Part shown: positions 7,566-15,970 of the stretch, in pieces
How positions within the stretch are numbered: position 1 is the stretch's first letter
Layout: each line of letters begins with the position of its first letter
Assembly (NCBI GenBank): GCA_963761525.1
Contig: CAVXHG010000004.1
Span: forward strand, 62,001 to 126,000
Reading direction: 5' to 3'
Origin: BOG-931 sp963761525
GTDB taxonomy: Bacteria; Pseudomonadota; Alphaproteobacteria; Rhizobiales; Xanthobacteraceae
DNA length: 64,000 bases
The notes under the pieces: generated by a model
Database searches by the model: none
What the model saw: the letters and a program-made list of their open reading frames with translations, nothing else
Told to the model about the DNA's origin: nothing
Program-made: the position numbers and the translations under genes

Positions 7566-9041
7566 ATGGCTTATCGTCCCGCTGCCGCCGCTGAATTTTT
7601 ACCCGCAAACGCGCCAATCGACGGTTCTCACCATCCGCGACCAACCGCTCAAACGGTTGCTACGCTGCCAGCTACAAAACCGGTAAAACCAAACCAGGTA
7701 CTGGCGATCGTCTGTGTCGGCATGGTGCTCGCCAATCTCGATCTCTTCATCGTCAACGTCGCCTTGCCCAACATCGGGCAGGACTTTGCCGGCGCCGGTC
7801 TGGAAAAGCTGTCGTGGATCCTCAACGGCTATGCCATCGTCTACGCGGCGCTCCTGGTATTTTTTGGCCGTCTTACCGAGCGCTATCGCCGCAACGCAAG
7901 TTTCCTCGTCGGTATCACGCTGTTCACGCTTGCTTCGGCGGCCTGCGCCGCGGCGACAAGCGTCGAGATGCTGGTCGCGTTTCGCGTGCTGCAAGCTGCT
8001 GGTGCAGCGCTTATGACACCGACATCGCTAGGCCTGCTGCTCGCGACGTTCCCGCCTGAAAAGCGCGGCAGTGCAGTACGGACCTGGACCGCGATCGGCG
8101 GCTTCGCCGCAGCGTTCGGCCCGTTGGCCGGTGGCGTACTAGTGACGTGGAGTTGGCGCTGGATATTTCTGGTCAATGTTCCGATTGGCTTGCTGGCGCT
8201 GGTGATCGGCATCTGGAAACTGCCATCGATCGCGGGCCATGACGTCAAGAAGCCCGGCGCATGGGGCGCGGCGCTGGTCACATTCGGTATAGGTGCGCTG
8301 ACGTTCGGCATCACCAAGACCTCCGACTGGGGCTGGACCTCACACGGCGTAGCGATAAGCCTCGCACTGGCAGCCGCACTGCTGGCGCTGTTTGTCGCCG
8401 ACTGCTTGCGCTCCACCAATCCGTTCATCGATCCGGCGCTATTCCGCATCCGTGCCTTCACCGGTTCAGTCCTGATCATGGCACCCTACTCCGCGGCCTT
8501 CGGCGCGATGCTGCTGTCGCTCGCGCTGTGGATGCAGAACTGCTGGGGATGGTCGGCGCTTAAGACTGGCGTCGCCATTGCGCCGGCGCCATTCCTGGTG
8601 CCAGTGACGTCGCTGCTGTTGGTCGGCCGACTGATAGCGCGGTTCGGCGCCGCCGCCGTGGTCGCACTTGGCGTGGTTATATTCGCAGCAGGCCTGCTGT
8701 GGTTCGCCGTAGTACCGAGCCTTGCGCCGAACATGGCCGTTGCACTCGTCGGCATGGTGTTGCTTGGAGTCGGCGTCGGGTTGGCCTTCCCGACCCTGAT
8801 GGGCGCCGGCACGGCATCGCTGCCGCCGTCGTCCTTCGCCACCGGCTCAGGCGTGCTCAACATGACGCGGCAGACCTTTCTCGCGGTCGGCGTAGCGCTG
8901 TTCGTTGCGATCATCGGCACACCGGAGACATCGGCAGAACGCCTCGCCGCATTCGAACGAGCCTGGTGGATCATGACGGCGATCACGTTACTCGGCCTGG
9001 TGCCGCTGACGTTGCTGGCAAAGCAAAAAGCGCGCGGCTGA
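7566..9041 (+). CDS. DHA2-family (EmrB/QacA-like) MFS efflux transporter
   Basis: A 491-residue protein with about 14 hydrophobic segments after a 45-residue N-terminal tail. NLDLFIVNVALPNIG in TM1, WILNGYAIVYAALLVFFGRL, and the motif-C-like GFAAAFGPLAGGVL are diagnostic of the DHA2 drug:H+ antiporters. ATG 7566 with AGGA upstream is preferred to in-frame starts at 7515, which would lie on the promoter. Expected role: proton-driven export of toxic hydrophobic compounds, probably controlled by the Rrf2 protein encoded just upstream (inference from position and a shared sequence string). Confidence 0.85.
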   Translation: MAYRPAAAAEFLPANAPIDGSHHPRPTAQTVATLPATKPVKPNQVLAIVCVGMVLANLDLFIVNVALPNIGQDFAGAGLEKLSWILNGYAIVYAALLVFFGRLTERYRRNASFLVGITLFTLASAACAAATSVEMLVAFRVLQAAGAALMTPTSLGLLLATFPPEKRGSAVRTWTAIGGFAAAFGPLAGGVLVTWSWRWIFLVNVPIGLLALVIGIWKLPSIAGHDVKKPGAWGAALVTFGIGALTFGITKTSDWGWTSHGVAISLALAAALLALFVADCLRSTNPFIDPALFRIRAFTGSVLIMAPYSAAFGAMLLSLALWMQNCWGWSALKTGVAIAPAPFLVPVTSLLLVGRLIARFGAAAVVALGVVIFAAGLLWFAVVPSLAPNMAVALVGMVLLGVGVGLAFPTLMGAGTASLPPSSFATGSGVLNMTRQTFLAVGVALFVAIIGTPETSAERLAAFERAWWIMTAITLLGLVPLTLLAKQKARG

Positions 9042-9128
9042 ACTTCACGGCAGGCGCGTACGGCAAGCCCGGGCCGGAACCAAAGCCCAAGCTTGCCGTT
9101 ACCACGGCGCAAAGACTGGAGTTCCACG

Positions 9129-9305
9129 ATGTCATTGCTGAAATGGGCGCTGATTTTCTTTTTGATCTCTATCGTCGCCGCGGTGTTTGGCTTTACCGGC
9201 GTATCACTTGCCAGTGCCGATATTGCGCGGATCCTGTTCTACATTTTCCTCGTGATCTTCCTGGTACTGCTGGTGCTCGGACTGACGATCGCACGACGGG
9301 TGTGA
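9129..9305 (+). CDS. DUF1328 family small membrane protein
   Basis: A 58-residue protein of two hydrophobic segments: LLKWALIFFLISIVAAVFGF and ARILFYIFLVIFLVLLVLGL. The order, GFTGV turn and final ARRV match DUF1328 (YtjA-like) membrane proteins, whose function is unknown. ATG 9129 gives the standard family length; GGAG is about 10 nt upstream. Confidence 0.8.
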   Translation: MSLLKWALIFFLISIVAAVFGFTGVSLASADIARILFYIFLVIFLVLLVLGLTIARRV

Positions 9306-9399
9306 CGCAAACAGCACACCCACAAGATCGCAAAGCGCGCGCTGAACTTTTCCTCGGAACAACCGTTAGGCGTTGCAGGCGACACCGGGGACAATCACC

Positions 9400-9498
9400 G
9401 TGAACGAGCAGAAAACGCTTTGGCTTCTGGGCTGGACCGTCGGCGGCGTGCTGATGACAGCATTTGTACTCAACGCAATCGCTCTCGCCAGCGTCTAA
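9400..9498 (+). CDS. Possible 32-residue single-TM peptide
   Basis: GTG 9400 opens MNEQKTLWLLGWTVGGVLM, followed by TAFVLNAIALASV and TAA. It forms one hydrophobic helix with a short polar N-terminus. GGGGACA lies upstream. It is too short for homology assignment, and a chance ORF cannot be excluded. Confidence 0.35.
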   Translation: MNEQKTLWLLGWTVGGVLMTAFVLNAIALASV

Positions 9499-9587
9499 AA
9501 ACGCCGAGCACTGAACCACGGGAACTTCGGTTCCATCTGGAACAGGCTTGGGCCGTTGCGGTTAAATCCGATAGCGTCAAAAGATAA

Positions 9588-10379
9588 TCAAACGCTGGCA
9601 TGCGTTGACGGCGCGATCGAACGTTTGGTCTTTGCTCCGAGTGCAATGAACACCAGCGAAATGATGACAGCCATCACCGACAGCATGATGGTTTGTAGCA
9701 CGCCAATCATCACGAGGCCGAGTATCGCCGGAAAGGAGCCGACCACGTCGATCCGCCGTCCGATAAGCCGGATCCCGATTATAGAAACTGCAAGCCACGG
9801 GATAACCGCCAGCATAATAATAGCCAGGATGCGCAGTGCGCAACCTCTGGTATCAACCAGCGCCAGTGCCGGCTTGATGCCCGGTGCGTCGACCGCAATC
9901 GCCGGGAGCAGGATCGAGAGCCGAAGTACGAGGATGAGCGCGGCGCCGATCAGGACAATGAAGATAAATGTGCTCGTCCACACTGGCACGTTGAGCGCCT
10001 GCATCAGCCCAAGCAAATCAATCGGCATCCCGGTCAGGGCGTCCAGACCGAACAGCCAGACAACATATATCCAGAATGTGGACTCGCCGCGGGTCGGAAA
10101 TCCATAACCCCGCGCCGGTTCATCCAGGATCACGAAACGATGAATGCCGATCAGGATCGGCGCTATCAGCACGCTGCGAATGGCTTGTTGTGCAAGCGAC
10201 AGAGCTTCGCCCAGCACGCCCTGATCCCAAAACCGCTGCGGAATAAAATCGCTCACGGCGGCAACCGCGAGCAAGATGATAAACGCGCTGAAAAGCAGCG
10301 GCCGCAACGCCAAGCAGACGCGCAGCCATTCGCGGTAACCCGCGGCGACCGTCGCAACGACCGGCAAGCCTTGTCTCAA
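9588..10379 (-). CDS. Hypothetical multi-pass membrane protein
   Basis: A 263-residue integral membrane protein with about six hydrophobic segments, e.g. LLFSAFIILLAVAAV near residue 28, FIFIVLIGAALILVL in the middle, and VMIGVLQTIMLSVMAVIISL near the C-terminus. The loop FVILDEPARGYGFPTRGESTFW is the most conserved-looking part. I do not recognise a specific family, though it is reminiscent of the uncharacterised glycerophosphoryl-diester-type membrane domains. It is convergent with the small peptide gene upstream. Confidence 0.65.
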   Translation of the reverse strand: MRQGLPVVATVAAGYREWLRVCLALRPLLFSAFIILLAVAAVSDFIPQRFWDQGVLGEALSLAQQAIRSVLIAPILIGIHRFVILDEPARGYGFPTRGESTFWIYVVWLFGLDALTGMPIDLLGLMQALNVPVWTSTFIFIVLIGAALILVLRLSILLPAIAVDAPGIKPALALVDTRGCALRILAIIMLAVIPWLAVSIIGIRLIGRRIDVVGSFPAILGLVMIGVLQTIMLSVMAVIISLVFIALGAKTKRSIAPSTHASV

Positions 10380-10452
10380 CGTAGAACCCCCGTTCAGCGA
10401 GGTACTGACTTATGGGTCGCTCGAACGCCGCCTCCGGTTCAGCTTATCGGCG

Positions 10453-11151
10453 TCACGGCACCCGCATCACCATCTGATGAATCGCCGTGCAGTGATGCAC
10501 TAGGTTGGCATGCGCGCGGACGAACTGCTTGAGCGGCGTATCGATATCGAAAAACCAGATATTGGCGATGAAGCCGTAGATGCCCGCGTCGATGCTGGTC
10601 GGTTGCGAGCCGTACATATAACACTCCGCCGGAATAAGCTCCGCAAGCACAGCAAGATCGGCGAGGCCGCGCGCATAGGCGGCTTCCGGCGTGTAGCGGC
10701 CGATTCCGGCATAGTAGTAACGTTGCGCGTTGAATTCCTTCGCTTTCAGCAAGCCGGCTTCGTCGAGGCTTTGATGTTCGCGCAGGAGCGCATCGCGAAA
10801 CGCCGGATAGTAGCGCTCGTCCTTCCAGCGCGAATACGACATGACCCAATAGAGATCGTCGAGCAGCCGCGTGACCAGCAGGTTCTGATTGCGTTGTGTC
10901 GCGTTCAGGCCTGAATCGATCGTGATCGCGTACGACTTGGTCAGGTACGCGACGATCGCTTCGCTGTCGCCGACCGACTCGCTACCGTCGACGATATAGG
11001 GCAACTGCCCGCGCGGCGCCTTCGAGGCATCGAAGATGTGCTCGTGCCGGAATGGCACGCCGGCGAGCCGCATGAACGCGAAAACCTTCAACCCGTAGCC
11101 GTTATTGTCGGCGACGCCGAACAGCTCCGGATAGGAATAGAGCGTGATCAT
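10453..11151 (-). CDS. Glutathione S-transferase family protein (Faxc/metaxin-like)
   Basis: A 232-residue protein. The N-terminal thioredoxin-like domain (ITLYSYPELFGVADNNGYGLKVFAF, then GQLPYIVDGSESVGDSEAIVAYL) and all-helical C-terminal domain fit the GST fold of the metaxin/failed-axon-connections branch. VGDSEAI carries the usual glutathione-contact Asp-Ser. Substrate unknown. It is followed by the small coiled-coil gene in reverse order (that gene lies upstream, 17 bases away), so the two probably share a transcript. Confidence 0.8.
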   Translation of the reverse strand: MITLYSYPELFGVADNNGYGLKVFAFMRLAGVPFRHEHIFDASKAPRGQLPYIVDGSESVGDSEAIVAYLTKSYAITIDSGLNATQRNQNLLVTRLLDDLYWVMSYSRWKDERYYPAFRDALLREHQSLDEAGLLKAKEFNAQRYYYAGIGRYTPEAAYARGLADLAVLAELIPAECYMYGSQPTSIDAGIYGFIANIWFFDIDTPLKQFVRAHANLVHHCTAIHQMVMRVP

Positions 11152-11168
11152 GGCGGTGGTGGAGCGCG

Positions 11169-11369
11169 CTACTCTTGCTTCTTCAGTAACTCGTCGCGTT
11201 GTTTGGTCAGCGATTCGAGCTCCGCCTGTTGCTGCGCCAGACGATCGGCGTTGCGCGATTTATTGGCCGCGCCGGAATCCGCGGCCGACTGCTCGATAAG
11301 CTGGCGGATATTGTCACGCAGAATAGCGATACGGTCTTCAACTTGATCGAGCGACAGGCCGTTACCCAT
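11169..11369 (-). CDS. Small coiled-coil protein
   Basis: A 66-residue acidic/basic protein with heptad-like hydrophobics from DQVEDRIAILRDNIRQLIEQ to QQQAELESLTKQRDELLKKQ, probably one long coiled coil. It has no signal peptide. Family not recognised; short coiled-coil proteins of this type are common in Bradyrhizobiaceae. It sits directly upstream of the GST gene on the same strand. Confidence 0.6.
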   Translation of the reverse strand: MGNGLSLDQVEDRIAILRDNIRQLIEQSAADSGAANKSRNADRLAQQQAELESLTKQRDELLKKQE

Positions 11370-11441
11370 GGTTTCATCCTCATGTCACGCTTTAAGAGAA
11401 GCTAGCATAGACTGCGCGGCAAGACTTGATGTCGGTCAACG

Positions 11442-12014
11442 CTACCGGCCGTCAAAACGCGTCGCGATCTCGTCGAGCGGCGGCCGCGCGCGATCCTCGG
11501 GCACGCCGGGCGGCCGGCCGATATGGACGAAGCCCGCGATTTTCTCGTGCGTCGCCAGGCCCAGCGCGTCGAGCACGGCGCGATCGTAGGCATACCACTC
11601 GGTGATCCAGCTCGCGCCATAGCCGAGCGCGTGCGCTGCGAGCACGAGGTTCATCGCCGCCGCGCCGGCGGACAGCACCTGTTCCCATTCCGGAATTTTC
11701 ACGTGCGGCGCGGCCCGGCTGACCACCGCGATCACCAGCGGCGCGCGCGTGAGCCGTGTGCGCTCGGCTTCCGCCTGCTCCGGTTTGGCGTCGGGATATT
11801 TGGCGCGATACGCCTCAACGATCGCCGCTCCCGCGGCGCGGCGCGCCTCGCCCTCAAACACGATAAATCGCCACGGCACCAGCTTGCCGTGATCGGGCAC
11901 TCTTGATGCGACCGTGAGCAGCGTATCGATTTCGGCCGGCGACGGCCCGGGACCTGAAAGCTCTCCGGCCTTGAATGAACGACGTGTTTTGAGAAGGTCT
12001 ATGGCGTCAGACAT
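11442..12014 (-). CDS. Nitroreductase family protein (YdjA-like)
   Basis: A 190-residue FMN-dependent nitroreductase. Motifs: KTRRSFKAG near the N-terminus (FMN phosphate contact RRS), VASRVPDHGKLVPWRF (the DHG.L.PWRF signature of the short YdjA type), and SAGAAAMNLVLAAHALGYG. Such proteins reduce nitro groups or other acceptors with NAD(P)H. ATG 12014 (MSDAIDLL) with GGAGG 8 nt upstream is preferred over an in-frame start at 12098. Confidence 0.88.
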   Translation of the reverse strand: MSDAIDLLKTRRSFKAGELSGPGPSPAEIDTLLTVASRVPDHGKLVPWRFIVFEGEARRAAGAAIVEAYRAKYPDAKPEQAEAERTRLTRAPLVIAVVSRAAPHVKIPEWEQVLSAGAAAMNLVLAAHALGYGASWITEWYAYDRAVLDALGLATHEKIAGFVHIGRPPGVPEDRARPPLDEIATRFDGR

Positions 12015-12139
12015 CGGCAAGCCTCCGCGCGGGCGCGTAGCACAGGATGGTAGAAGCGACAAATCGGACACCCGCTTGTACGGCGGTAATCGGATCATAT
12101 GTCATTTGCCTCGGCCCATTCATCTCATAAGCACGCATC

Positions 12140-12877
12140 ATGAAAATTACAGGATGTACCGCGCTGATAACCGGCGCTAATCGCGGCCTCGGCCGTGCCT
12201 TTGTCGAGGCGTTGCGTAGCGCCGGCGCCGCCAAAATCTACGCCGCAGCTCGCAACATCAACGGCGTAACACAGGACGGTGTCGTCACGCCGATCGAGCT
12301 CGACATCACCAAAACTGACCAAGTCAGCGCCGCGGCAGCCACCTGTGCCGATGTCGATCTCCTCATCAACAATGCCGGCGTAGCGCGCTTCACTTCCGCG
12401 CTCGGCACACCCACGATCGAGAACGCACGGCTCGAAATGGAAACCAATTATTTCGGCACGCTGTCGATGTGCCGCGCGTTCGCGCCGGTGCTTAAGCGAA
12501 ACGGCGGCGGCACGCTGGTCAATATGCTGTCGGCGGTGAGCTTCTTCAATGCGCCGACACAAGCCACCTATTCCGTATCGAAAGCCGCCGAATGGTCGCT
12601 GACCAAGGCGGTGCGGTTCGAACTGCACGCCCAAGGCACGCGCGTGATCGGCGTCTATGCCGGCTATATCGACACCGACCTGGCTGCCGACGTTAAGAAC
12701 GCACCGAAGTCGAGCGCTGCCGATATTGCCGCTCGCGTCATCGACGGCGTCGAAGCGGATGCCGAAGACATTTTCGCCGATAAGCGCTCGCGCGAGGTGT
12801 TCGATACGCTGCGCAAGGACGACCGCGGCTTCGACGCCAATATCCAGAAACTTTGGGACAGCCGGGCGAAACCGTAA
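12140..12877 (+). CDS. SDR family oxidoreductase
   Basis: A 245-residue classical SDR: TALITGANRGLGRAF (cofactor), LINNAGVA, catalytic Ser in LSAVSFF, and YSVSK (YxxxK). It resembles the SDR group that lacks a long substrate lid. Divergent from the nitroreductase with about 125 bases between starts, which must hold both promoters. Substrate unknown. Confidence 0.88.
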   Translation: MKITGCTALITGANRGLGRAFVEALRSAGAAKIYAAARNINGVTQDGVVTPIELDITKTDQVSAAAATCADVDLLINNAGVARFTSALGTPTIENARLEMETNYFGTLSMCRAFAPVLKRNGGGTLVNMLSAVSFFNAPTQATYSVSKAAEWSLTKAVRFELHAQGTRVIGVYAGYIDTDLAADVKNAPKSSAADIAARVIDGVEADAEDIFADKRSREVFDTLRKDDRGFDANIQKLWDSRAKP

Positions 12878-12904
12878 CGCCTCGCGCGGCTGTCGCCAGC
12901 TCGA

Positions 12905-13564
12905 TCAGTTCTGGGTTTTCGGGCCGCCACCTGGCCTGCCTCCGCCTCCCGGCCTACCGTGGCCGGGTCCGCCTCCGCCGCCACCCGGTCTGCCGCCGCT
13001 CGGCGGCGGGCGATGTCCAGGTGCGCCGCCTCCTGGCCTCCCACCACCACCACTTGGCGGACGATGCTGCGGTGGCGGATGGATTCCGGGTCTTCCTCCA
13101 CCCGGCGGGCGCGTTCCCGGCGGACGATTGTGCGGCGGCCGCGGCCGTGGCGGCGGACCACCATGGGGCGGCCGGTGCGGCGGGCGCGGCACAACGACCG
13201 GCGGCCGATGATGCGGCGGGCGGTAGCCGTAGCGCGGCCGATAGTGATGACCCGGCAGCACGATCGGCACCGGCAGCACGATGGTCGGCGGACTCGCCAG
13301 CCCCTGCAAATAATCTTCCGACATCCAGCCTGCGGCGCCGGAATAATCGACCTTGCACCAGCCCTGCGCGCAGCCTTCGATCTCGACGGCGGCGCTCGCC
13401 GGCAGCGTCATGATCACCGGATAATCGGTGCTCGGCCCTTCACGAAGATTGACATTGGACGTGGTCACCGCCGTCGCCGCGTGGGCAGCGGCCGGAAGCG
13501 ACGCAGCAAACAGTGCGGCAGCAAAACCAAGACCGAGACGATGCAGCTTCATCATCCTCGTCAT
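12905..13564 (-). CDS. Secreted SH3b-domain protein with Pro/Gly/His-rich tail
   Basis: 219 residues. A signal peptide spans about 1-32. One bacterial SH3 domain follows (VTTSNVNLREGPSTDYPV, GWCKVDYSGAAGWMSEDYL; about residues 33-92). The C-terminal 120 residues are low-complexity Pro, Gly, Arg and His. SH3b domains often bind cell-wall peptides; the tail may span or coat the envelope. GAGGAAG precedes ATG 13564. The repetitive tail makes the + strand look like a collagen-type ORF, which is a shadow. Confidence 0.75.
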   Translation of the reverse strand: MTRMMKLHRLGLGFAAALFAASLPAAAHAATAVTTSNVNLREGPSTDYPVIMTLPASAAVEIEGCAQGWCKVDYSGAAGWMSEDYLQGLASPPTIVLPVPIVLPGHHYRPRYGYRPPHHRPPVVVPRPPHRPPHGGPPPRPRPPHNRPPGTRPPGGGRPGIHPPPQHRPPSGGGGRPGGGAPGHRPPPSGGRPGGGGGGPGHGRPGGGGRPGGGPKTQN

Positions 13565-13700
13565 TATGACTTCCTCACTCACTAACCGCCGGCCGCCATG
13601 GCGCGGCCGGACTACGGACGGCATCTTAGCCCGAATTGCATGACGGAAAAAATCGCCTTCGAAAAAGGGTAAAGACGTTGTGCACTGCACGCCGACGTTG

Positions 13701-14210
13701 TCACTTCGCTCCGGCAATGGCCGTTGCGTCGACCTCGATCAACATTTCCGGAAATGCCAATGCGGTGACGCCGATCAGCGTGTGCGCCGGAAATGTGGTG
13801 CTGCCCCAGGCGTCGCCGATGCACTTGCCCATGTTCAGGCGATTGCTCATGTCGGTCATATACGTCGTGATCTTGACCACGTCGCTGAGCGATGCGCCGT
13901 GCAGCGCCAGCACGCGCTTGATCTTGTCGTAGGCATAACGGCACTGGCCGGCGAAGTCGCCGGGATTGCGGATCTTGCCGCGGGGTCCGTCCTCATCCTC
14001 AGCGCCGACGCCGGCGAGAAAGATCATCTTGGCGTTGCCAATACCGGTCACCGTCACGGCTTCCGAGAAAATGCCCTTGGTCCACTCGCTGTGATTGAAT
14101 TTTTCGATCGCGACCTTGCCGTCCTGCGCATGGGCGGGAAGACCGAACAGGACCAGGATCGGCAGCACGGCAAGGCCGCGAAGGATGGACAGGGCTTGTC
14201 TGCAAAACAT
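13701..14210 (-). CDS. Secreted RidA family protein
   Basis: 169 residues. The RidA/YjgF/UK114 domain runs over the last 125 residues (IFLAGVGAEDEDG, GQCRYAYDKIKRVLALHGASLSDVVKITTYMTD, PAHTLIGVTALAFPEMLIEVDATAI). The Arg that binds the imine substrate in canonical RidA (usually R105 in an R.xVxV context) is not present: the segment reads FPAHTLIGV. It therefore belongs to a non-deaminase subgroup. A signal peptide (MFCRQALSILRGL to AHAQ) sends it to the periplasm. GGAG 6 nt before ATG 14210 decides the start. Confidence 0.75.
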   Translation of the reverse strand: MFCRQALSILRGLAVLPILVLFGLPAHAQDGKVAIEKFNHSEWTKGIFSEAVTVTGIGNAKMIFLAGVGAEDEDGPRGKIRNPGDFAGQCRYAYDKIKRVLALHGASLSDVVKITTYMTDMSNRLNMGKCIGDAWGSTTFPAHTLIGVTALAFPEMLIEVDATAIAGAK

Positions 14211-14332
14211 TTTTATCTCCATGACATTCGAGTGAGATGGTTGCGAGTGAGGATGGCTGGCAATTTGACGGCGTCGGAACGATACGCGCATCCCTCCAAT
14301 CCACAATATCAAACGGCAACGCTTTACTTCAT

Positions 14333-14519
14333 CCCGCCCCGCTTCGCACTCCCTCTCCCCGTGTGCGGGGAGAGGGTGGGGTGAGGGGGCGTCACCGCCG
14401 GGTTCAGAGTTGTGGCGCTCAGAATCGCGGAGAGGCCCCCTCACCCTCGCCATAGCGCGTCGAAGACGCGCGTGAACGCGCTAATGGCTCGACCTCTCCC
14501 CGCACGCGGGGAGAGGTGA
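14333..14519. repeat. Bipartite palindromic repeat, copy 1
   Basis: CTCTCCCCGTGTGCGGGGAGAG hairpin, then GTGGGGTGAGGGGGCG. After a spacer come GAGGCCCCCTCACCCTCGC and a second hairpin CCTCTCCCCGCACGCGGGGAGAGG. The two halves form a large inverted repeat. The same arrangement occurs at 15756-15910. Not coding; MITE-like or REP-cluster element. Confidence 0.7.
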
Positions 14520-14565
14520 CACATGCAAATCCGTTCTCGCGATGCGATCCGCACCCGAGTTTTCG

Positions 14566-15069
14566 TCACGCGGCAAGAATTTCTCCGCTCTCCGCACCGA
14601 TCTTCGCCAGAGAACACCGGCGGTGGACACCGGTATCCTCACGATCCGCGCTTCGAGCCACGAATGTAAGAACGGAAAGAAAGCAAGGAAGCGGAACGCC
14701 GACAGACGCGTATCCAACCTCCGCACCTTTCGGGTGCGGCGCGCGCAGAGCGCTGCGCGCTCGCCTCTCGGCGTCCCACCACGGCTCTGTGCCAATGGGA
14801 CTATTCATCCCAAGGCTCAACCTGGGCCAGGCTTCGTGACACAAAGGCCAACGCGGCGGGTTCCCCGCCAGCCGGTGTGGCACTTCCAGCGATGCACCTC
14901 GCGCGCCGGTCCTAGTGCCGGCAGGCTGATGCCCAGGCCGCCCGGGTGTGGCAGTGACGAGCCGCCACCCGCGGGCACCGCATCCCGCTCCGCTGGCCAG
15001 AGTCATGCTAGCGTCCTTGTACGCGAGCGAGATTGAGACTCCTTTTTCAAATCTGAAACATGAAGTCAA
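14566..15069. other. Hairpin-rich element with open frames on both strands
   Basis: No convincing gene, yet the stretch is open for more than 160 codons on both strands. It contains a dense series of short hairpins: CCGCACC-TTTC-GGGTGCGG, CGCGCAG-AG-CGCTGCGCG, TGGGACTATTCATCCCA, GGCGGGTTCCCCGCC, CCGGTCCTAGTGCCGG. The minus-strand reading (ATG 15006 with AAGGA upstream) gives a Trp/Arg/Pro-rich protein without recognisable domains. It may be a structured RNA, a repeat, or a lineage-specific ORF; strand undecided. Confidence 0.35.
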
Positions 15070-15307
15070 AGCGTTTCGATTTGTGCTGTTAGATCGGGAG
15101 CTTATGCGTGCGGTCTAAAATTGCTGTTTGGTGATTTTGGAATAAAGATTCGCAGAAACGTAATTTGTATCTATCAATCAAAGCGTTACGGAATTTGAGC
15201 CTAGTTTCGGTCCGTCATGCCCGCACTTGTTGCGGGCATCTCGATTCACGGGGCAATGCCGGGCCGATTGAATCGGGATTGCCGCGACAAGCGCGGCAAT
15301 GACGTGA
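15070..15307. other. AT-richer gene-free stretch with palindromic repeat
   Basis: 15070-15210 is noticeably AT-rich and holds no ORF. 15213-15304 carries REP-like palindromes: CATGCCCGCACTTGTTGCGGGCATC and TTGCCGCGACAAGCGCGGCAATGACG. Nothing else supportable. Confidence 0.5.
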
Positions 15308-15685
15308 TTACTTCCCCGCGCAATCCCACTCGGCATAGAGGATGTAGAGATCGTCCGGCATCGTGGCGCCGCGGGTGGTGATCAGATTGCCTTCGAGATA
15401 AATGCCGCCGGTCAGGTCGGGATCGACGACGTAGCGCTTCGGCATGAAGGTCCAGCCGGTGCCGATGTAATTCGTCCCGGTCCAGTTCGGCGCGAGATCG
15501 AGCGGGTGCGCGCTCTTGAGGATGCGCGCGGTGTTGTCCTTCGGCGTACAGCCGCCGGCTTTCGCGATCGCCGCCGCGGCCGGATGATCCTTCGGCGTGG
15601 TGTAGGTGAAATGGTCGTCGGCCAGCGCAGAGGACGCGGTGGCGGCGAGCAGCAAGCTGAAGGCGATGCTGGATGTTTTCATCAT
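15308..15685 (-). CDS. Secreted hypothetical protein
   Basis: 125 residues with a signal peptide (MMKTSSIAFSLLLAATASSALA). The mature part has two Cys (GGCTPKDN and the final EWDCAGK), likely a disulfide. Segments GTNYIGTGWTFMPKRYVVDP and YILYAEWDCAG look conserved, but I cannot name a family. The start is at one of two consecutive ATGs (15685 or 15682); the RBS is weak. It is bracketed by palindromic repeats at 15213-15304 and 15756-15910. Confidence 0.6.
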   Translation of the reverse strand: MMKTSSIAFSLLLAATASSALADDHFTYTTPKDHPAAAAIAKAGGCTPKDNTARILKSAHPLDLAPNWTGTNYIGTGWTFMPKRYVVDPDLTGGIYLEGNLITTRGATMPDDLYILYAEWDCAGK

Positions 15686-15755
15686 CTTGCGAGAATAGCG
15701 CGACGGTCGCATACGCGCATCCCTCATCCGGAGTTAGTTGTACTCGTCATTGCGA

Positions 15756-15910
15756 GAAGCGCTGCGCGCTCCTTCTCCCCGCGTGCGGGGAGAAGGCTGG
15801 GATGAGGGGGCGTTGCCGCCGTTCTGAGCTTCAATCGCAACGCTCAAACTCGCGGAGAGGCCCCCTCACCCTCGCTTCGCTCGACCTCTCCCCGCACGCG
15901 GGGAGAGGTT
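15756..15910. repeat. Bipartite palindromic repeat, copy 2
   Basis: Same plan as 14333-14519: CTTCTCCCCGCGTGCGGGGAGAAG, GGATGAGGGGGCG, spacer, GAGGCCCCCTCACCCTCGC, and CCTCTCCCCGCACGCGGGGAGAGG. Both copies have the same orientation, 1.4 kb apart. Confidence 0.7.
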
Positions 15911-15970
15911 ATGCTTGATCCCGCGACCAAGACGGCGAAAACTCGGCGCCGCAAATTACCGGAGACGGAA

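Noticed and set aside
12657..13211. Collagen-like Pro/Gly ORF on the + strand
   Set aside because: Shadow of the Pro/Gly/His tail of the SH3b protein on the other strand and of the end of the SDR gene.
13999..14319. Alternative minus-strand ORF overlapping the RidA gene
   Set aside because: Out-of-frame shadow of the RidA signal-peptide region.
14333..14519. CRISPR array considered for the repeated hairpins
   Set aside because: Only paired inverted hairpins, no series of equal-length direct repeats with unique spacers, no cas genes.
15061..15210. tRNA or small-RNA gene in the AT-rich gap
   Set aside because: No cloverleaf or known RNA consensus could be built from the sequence.
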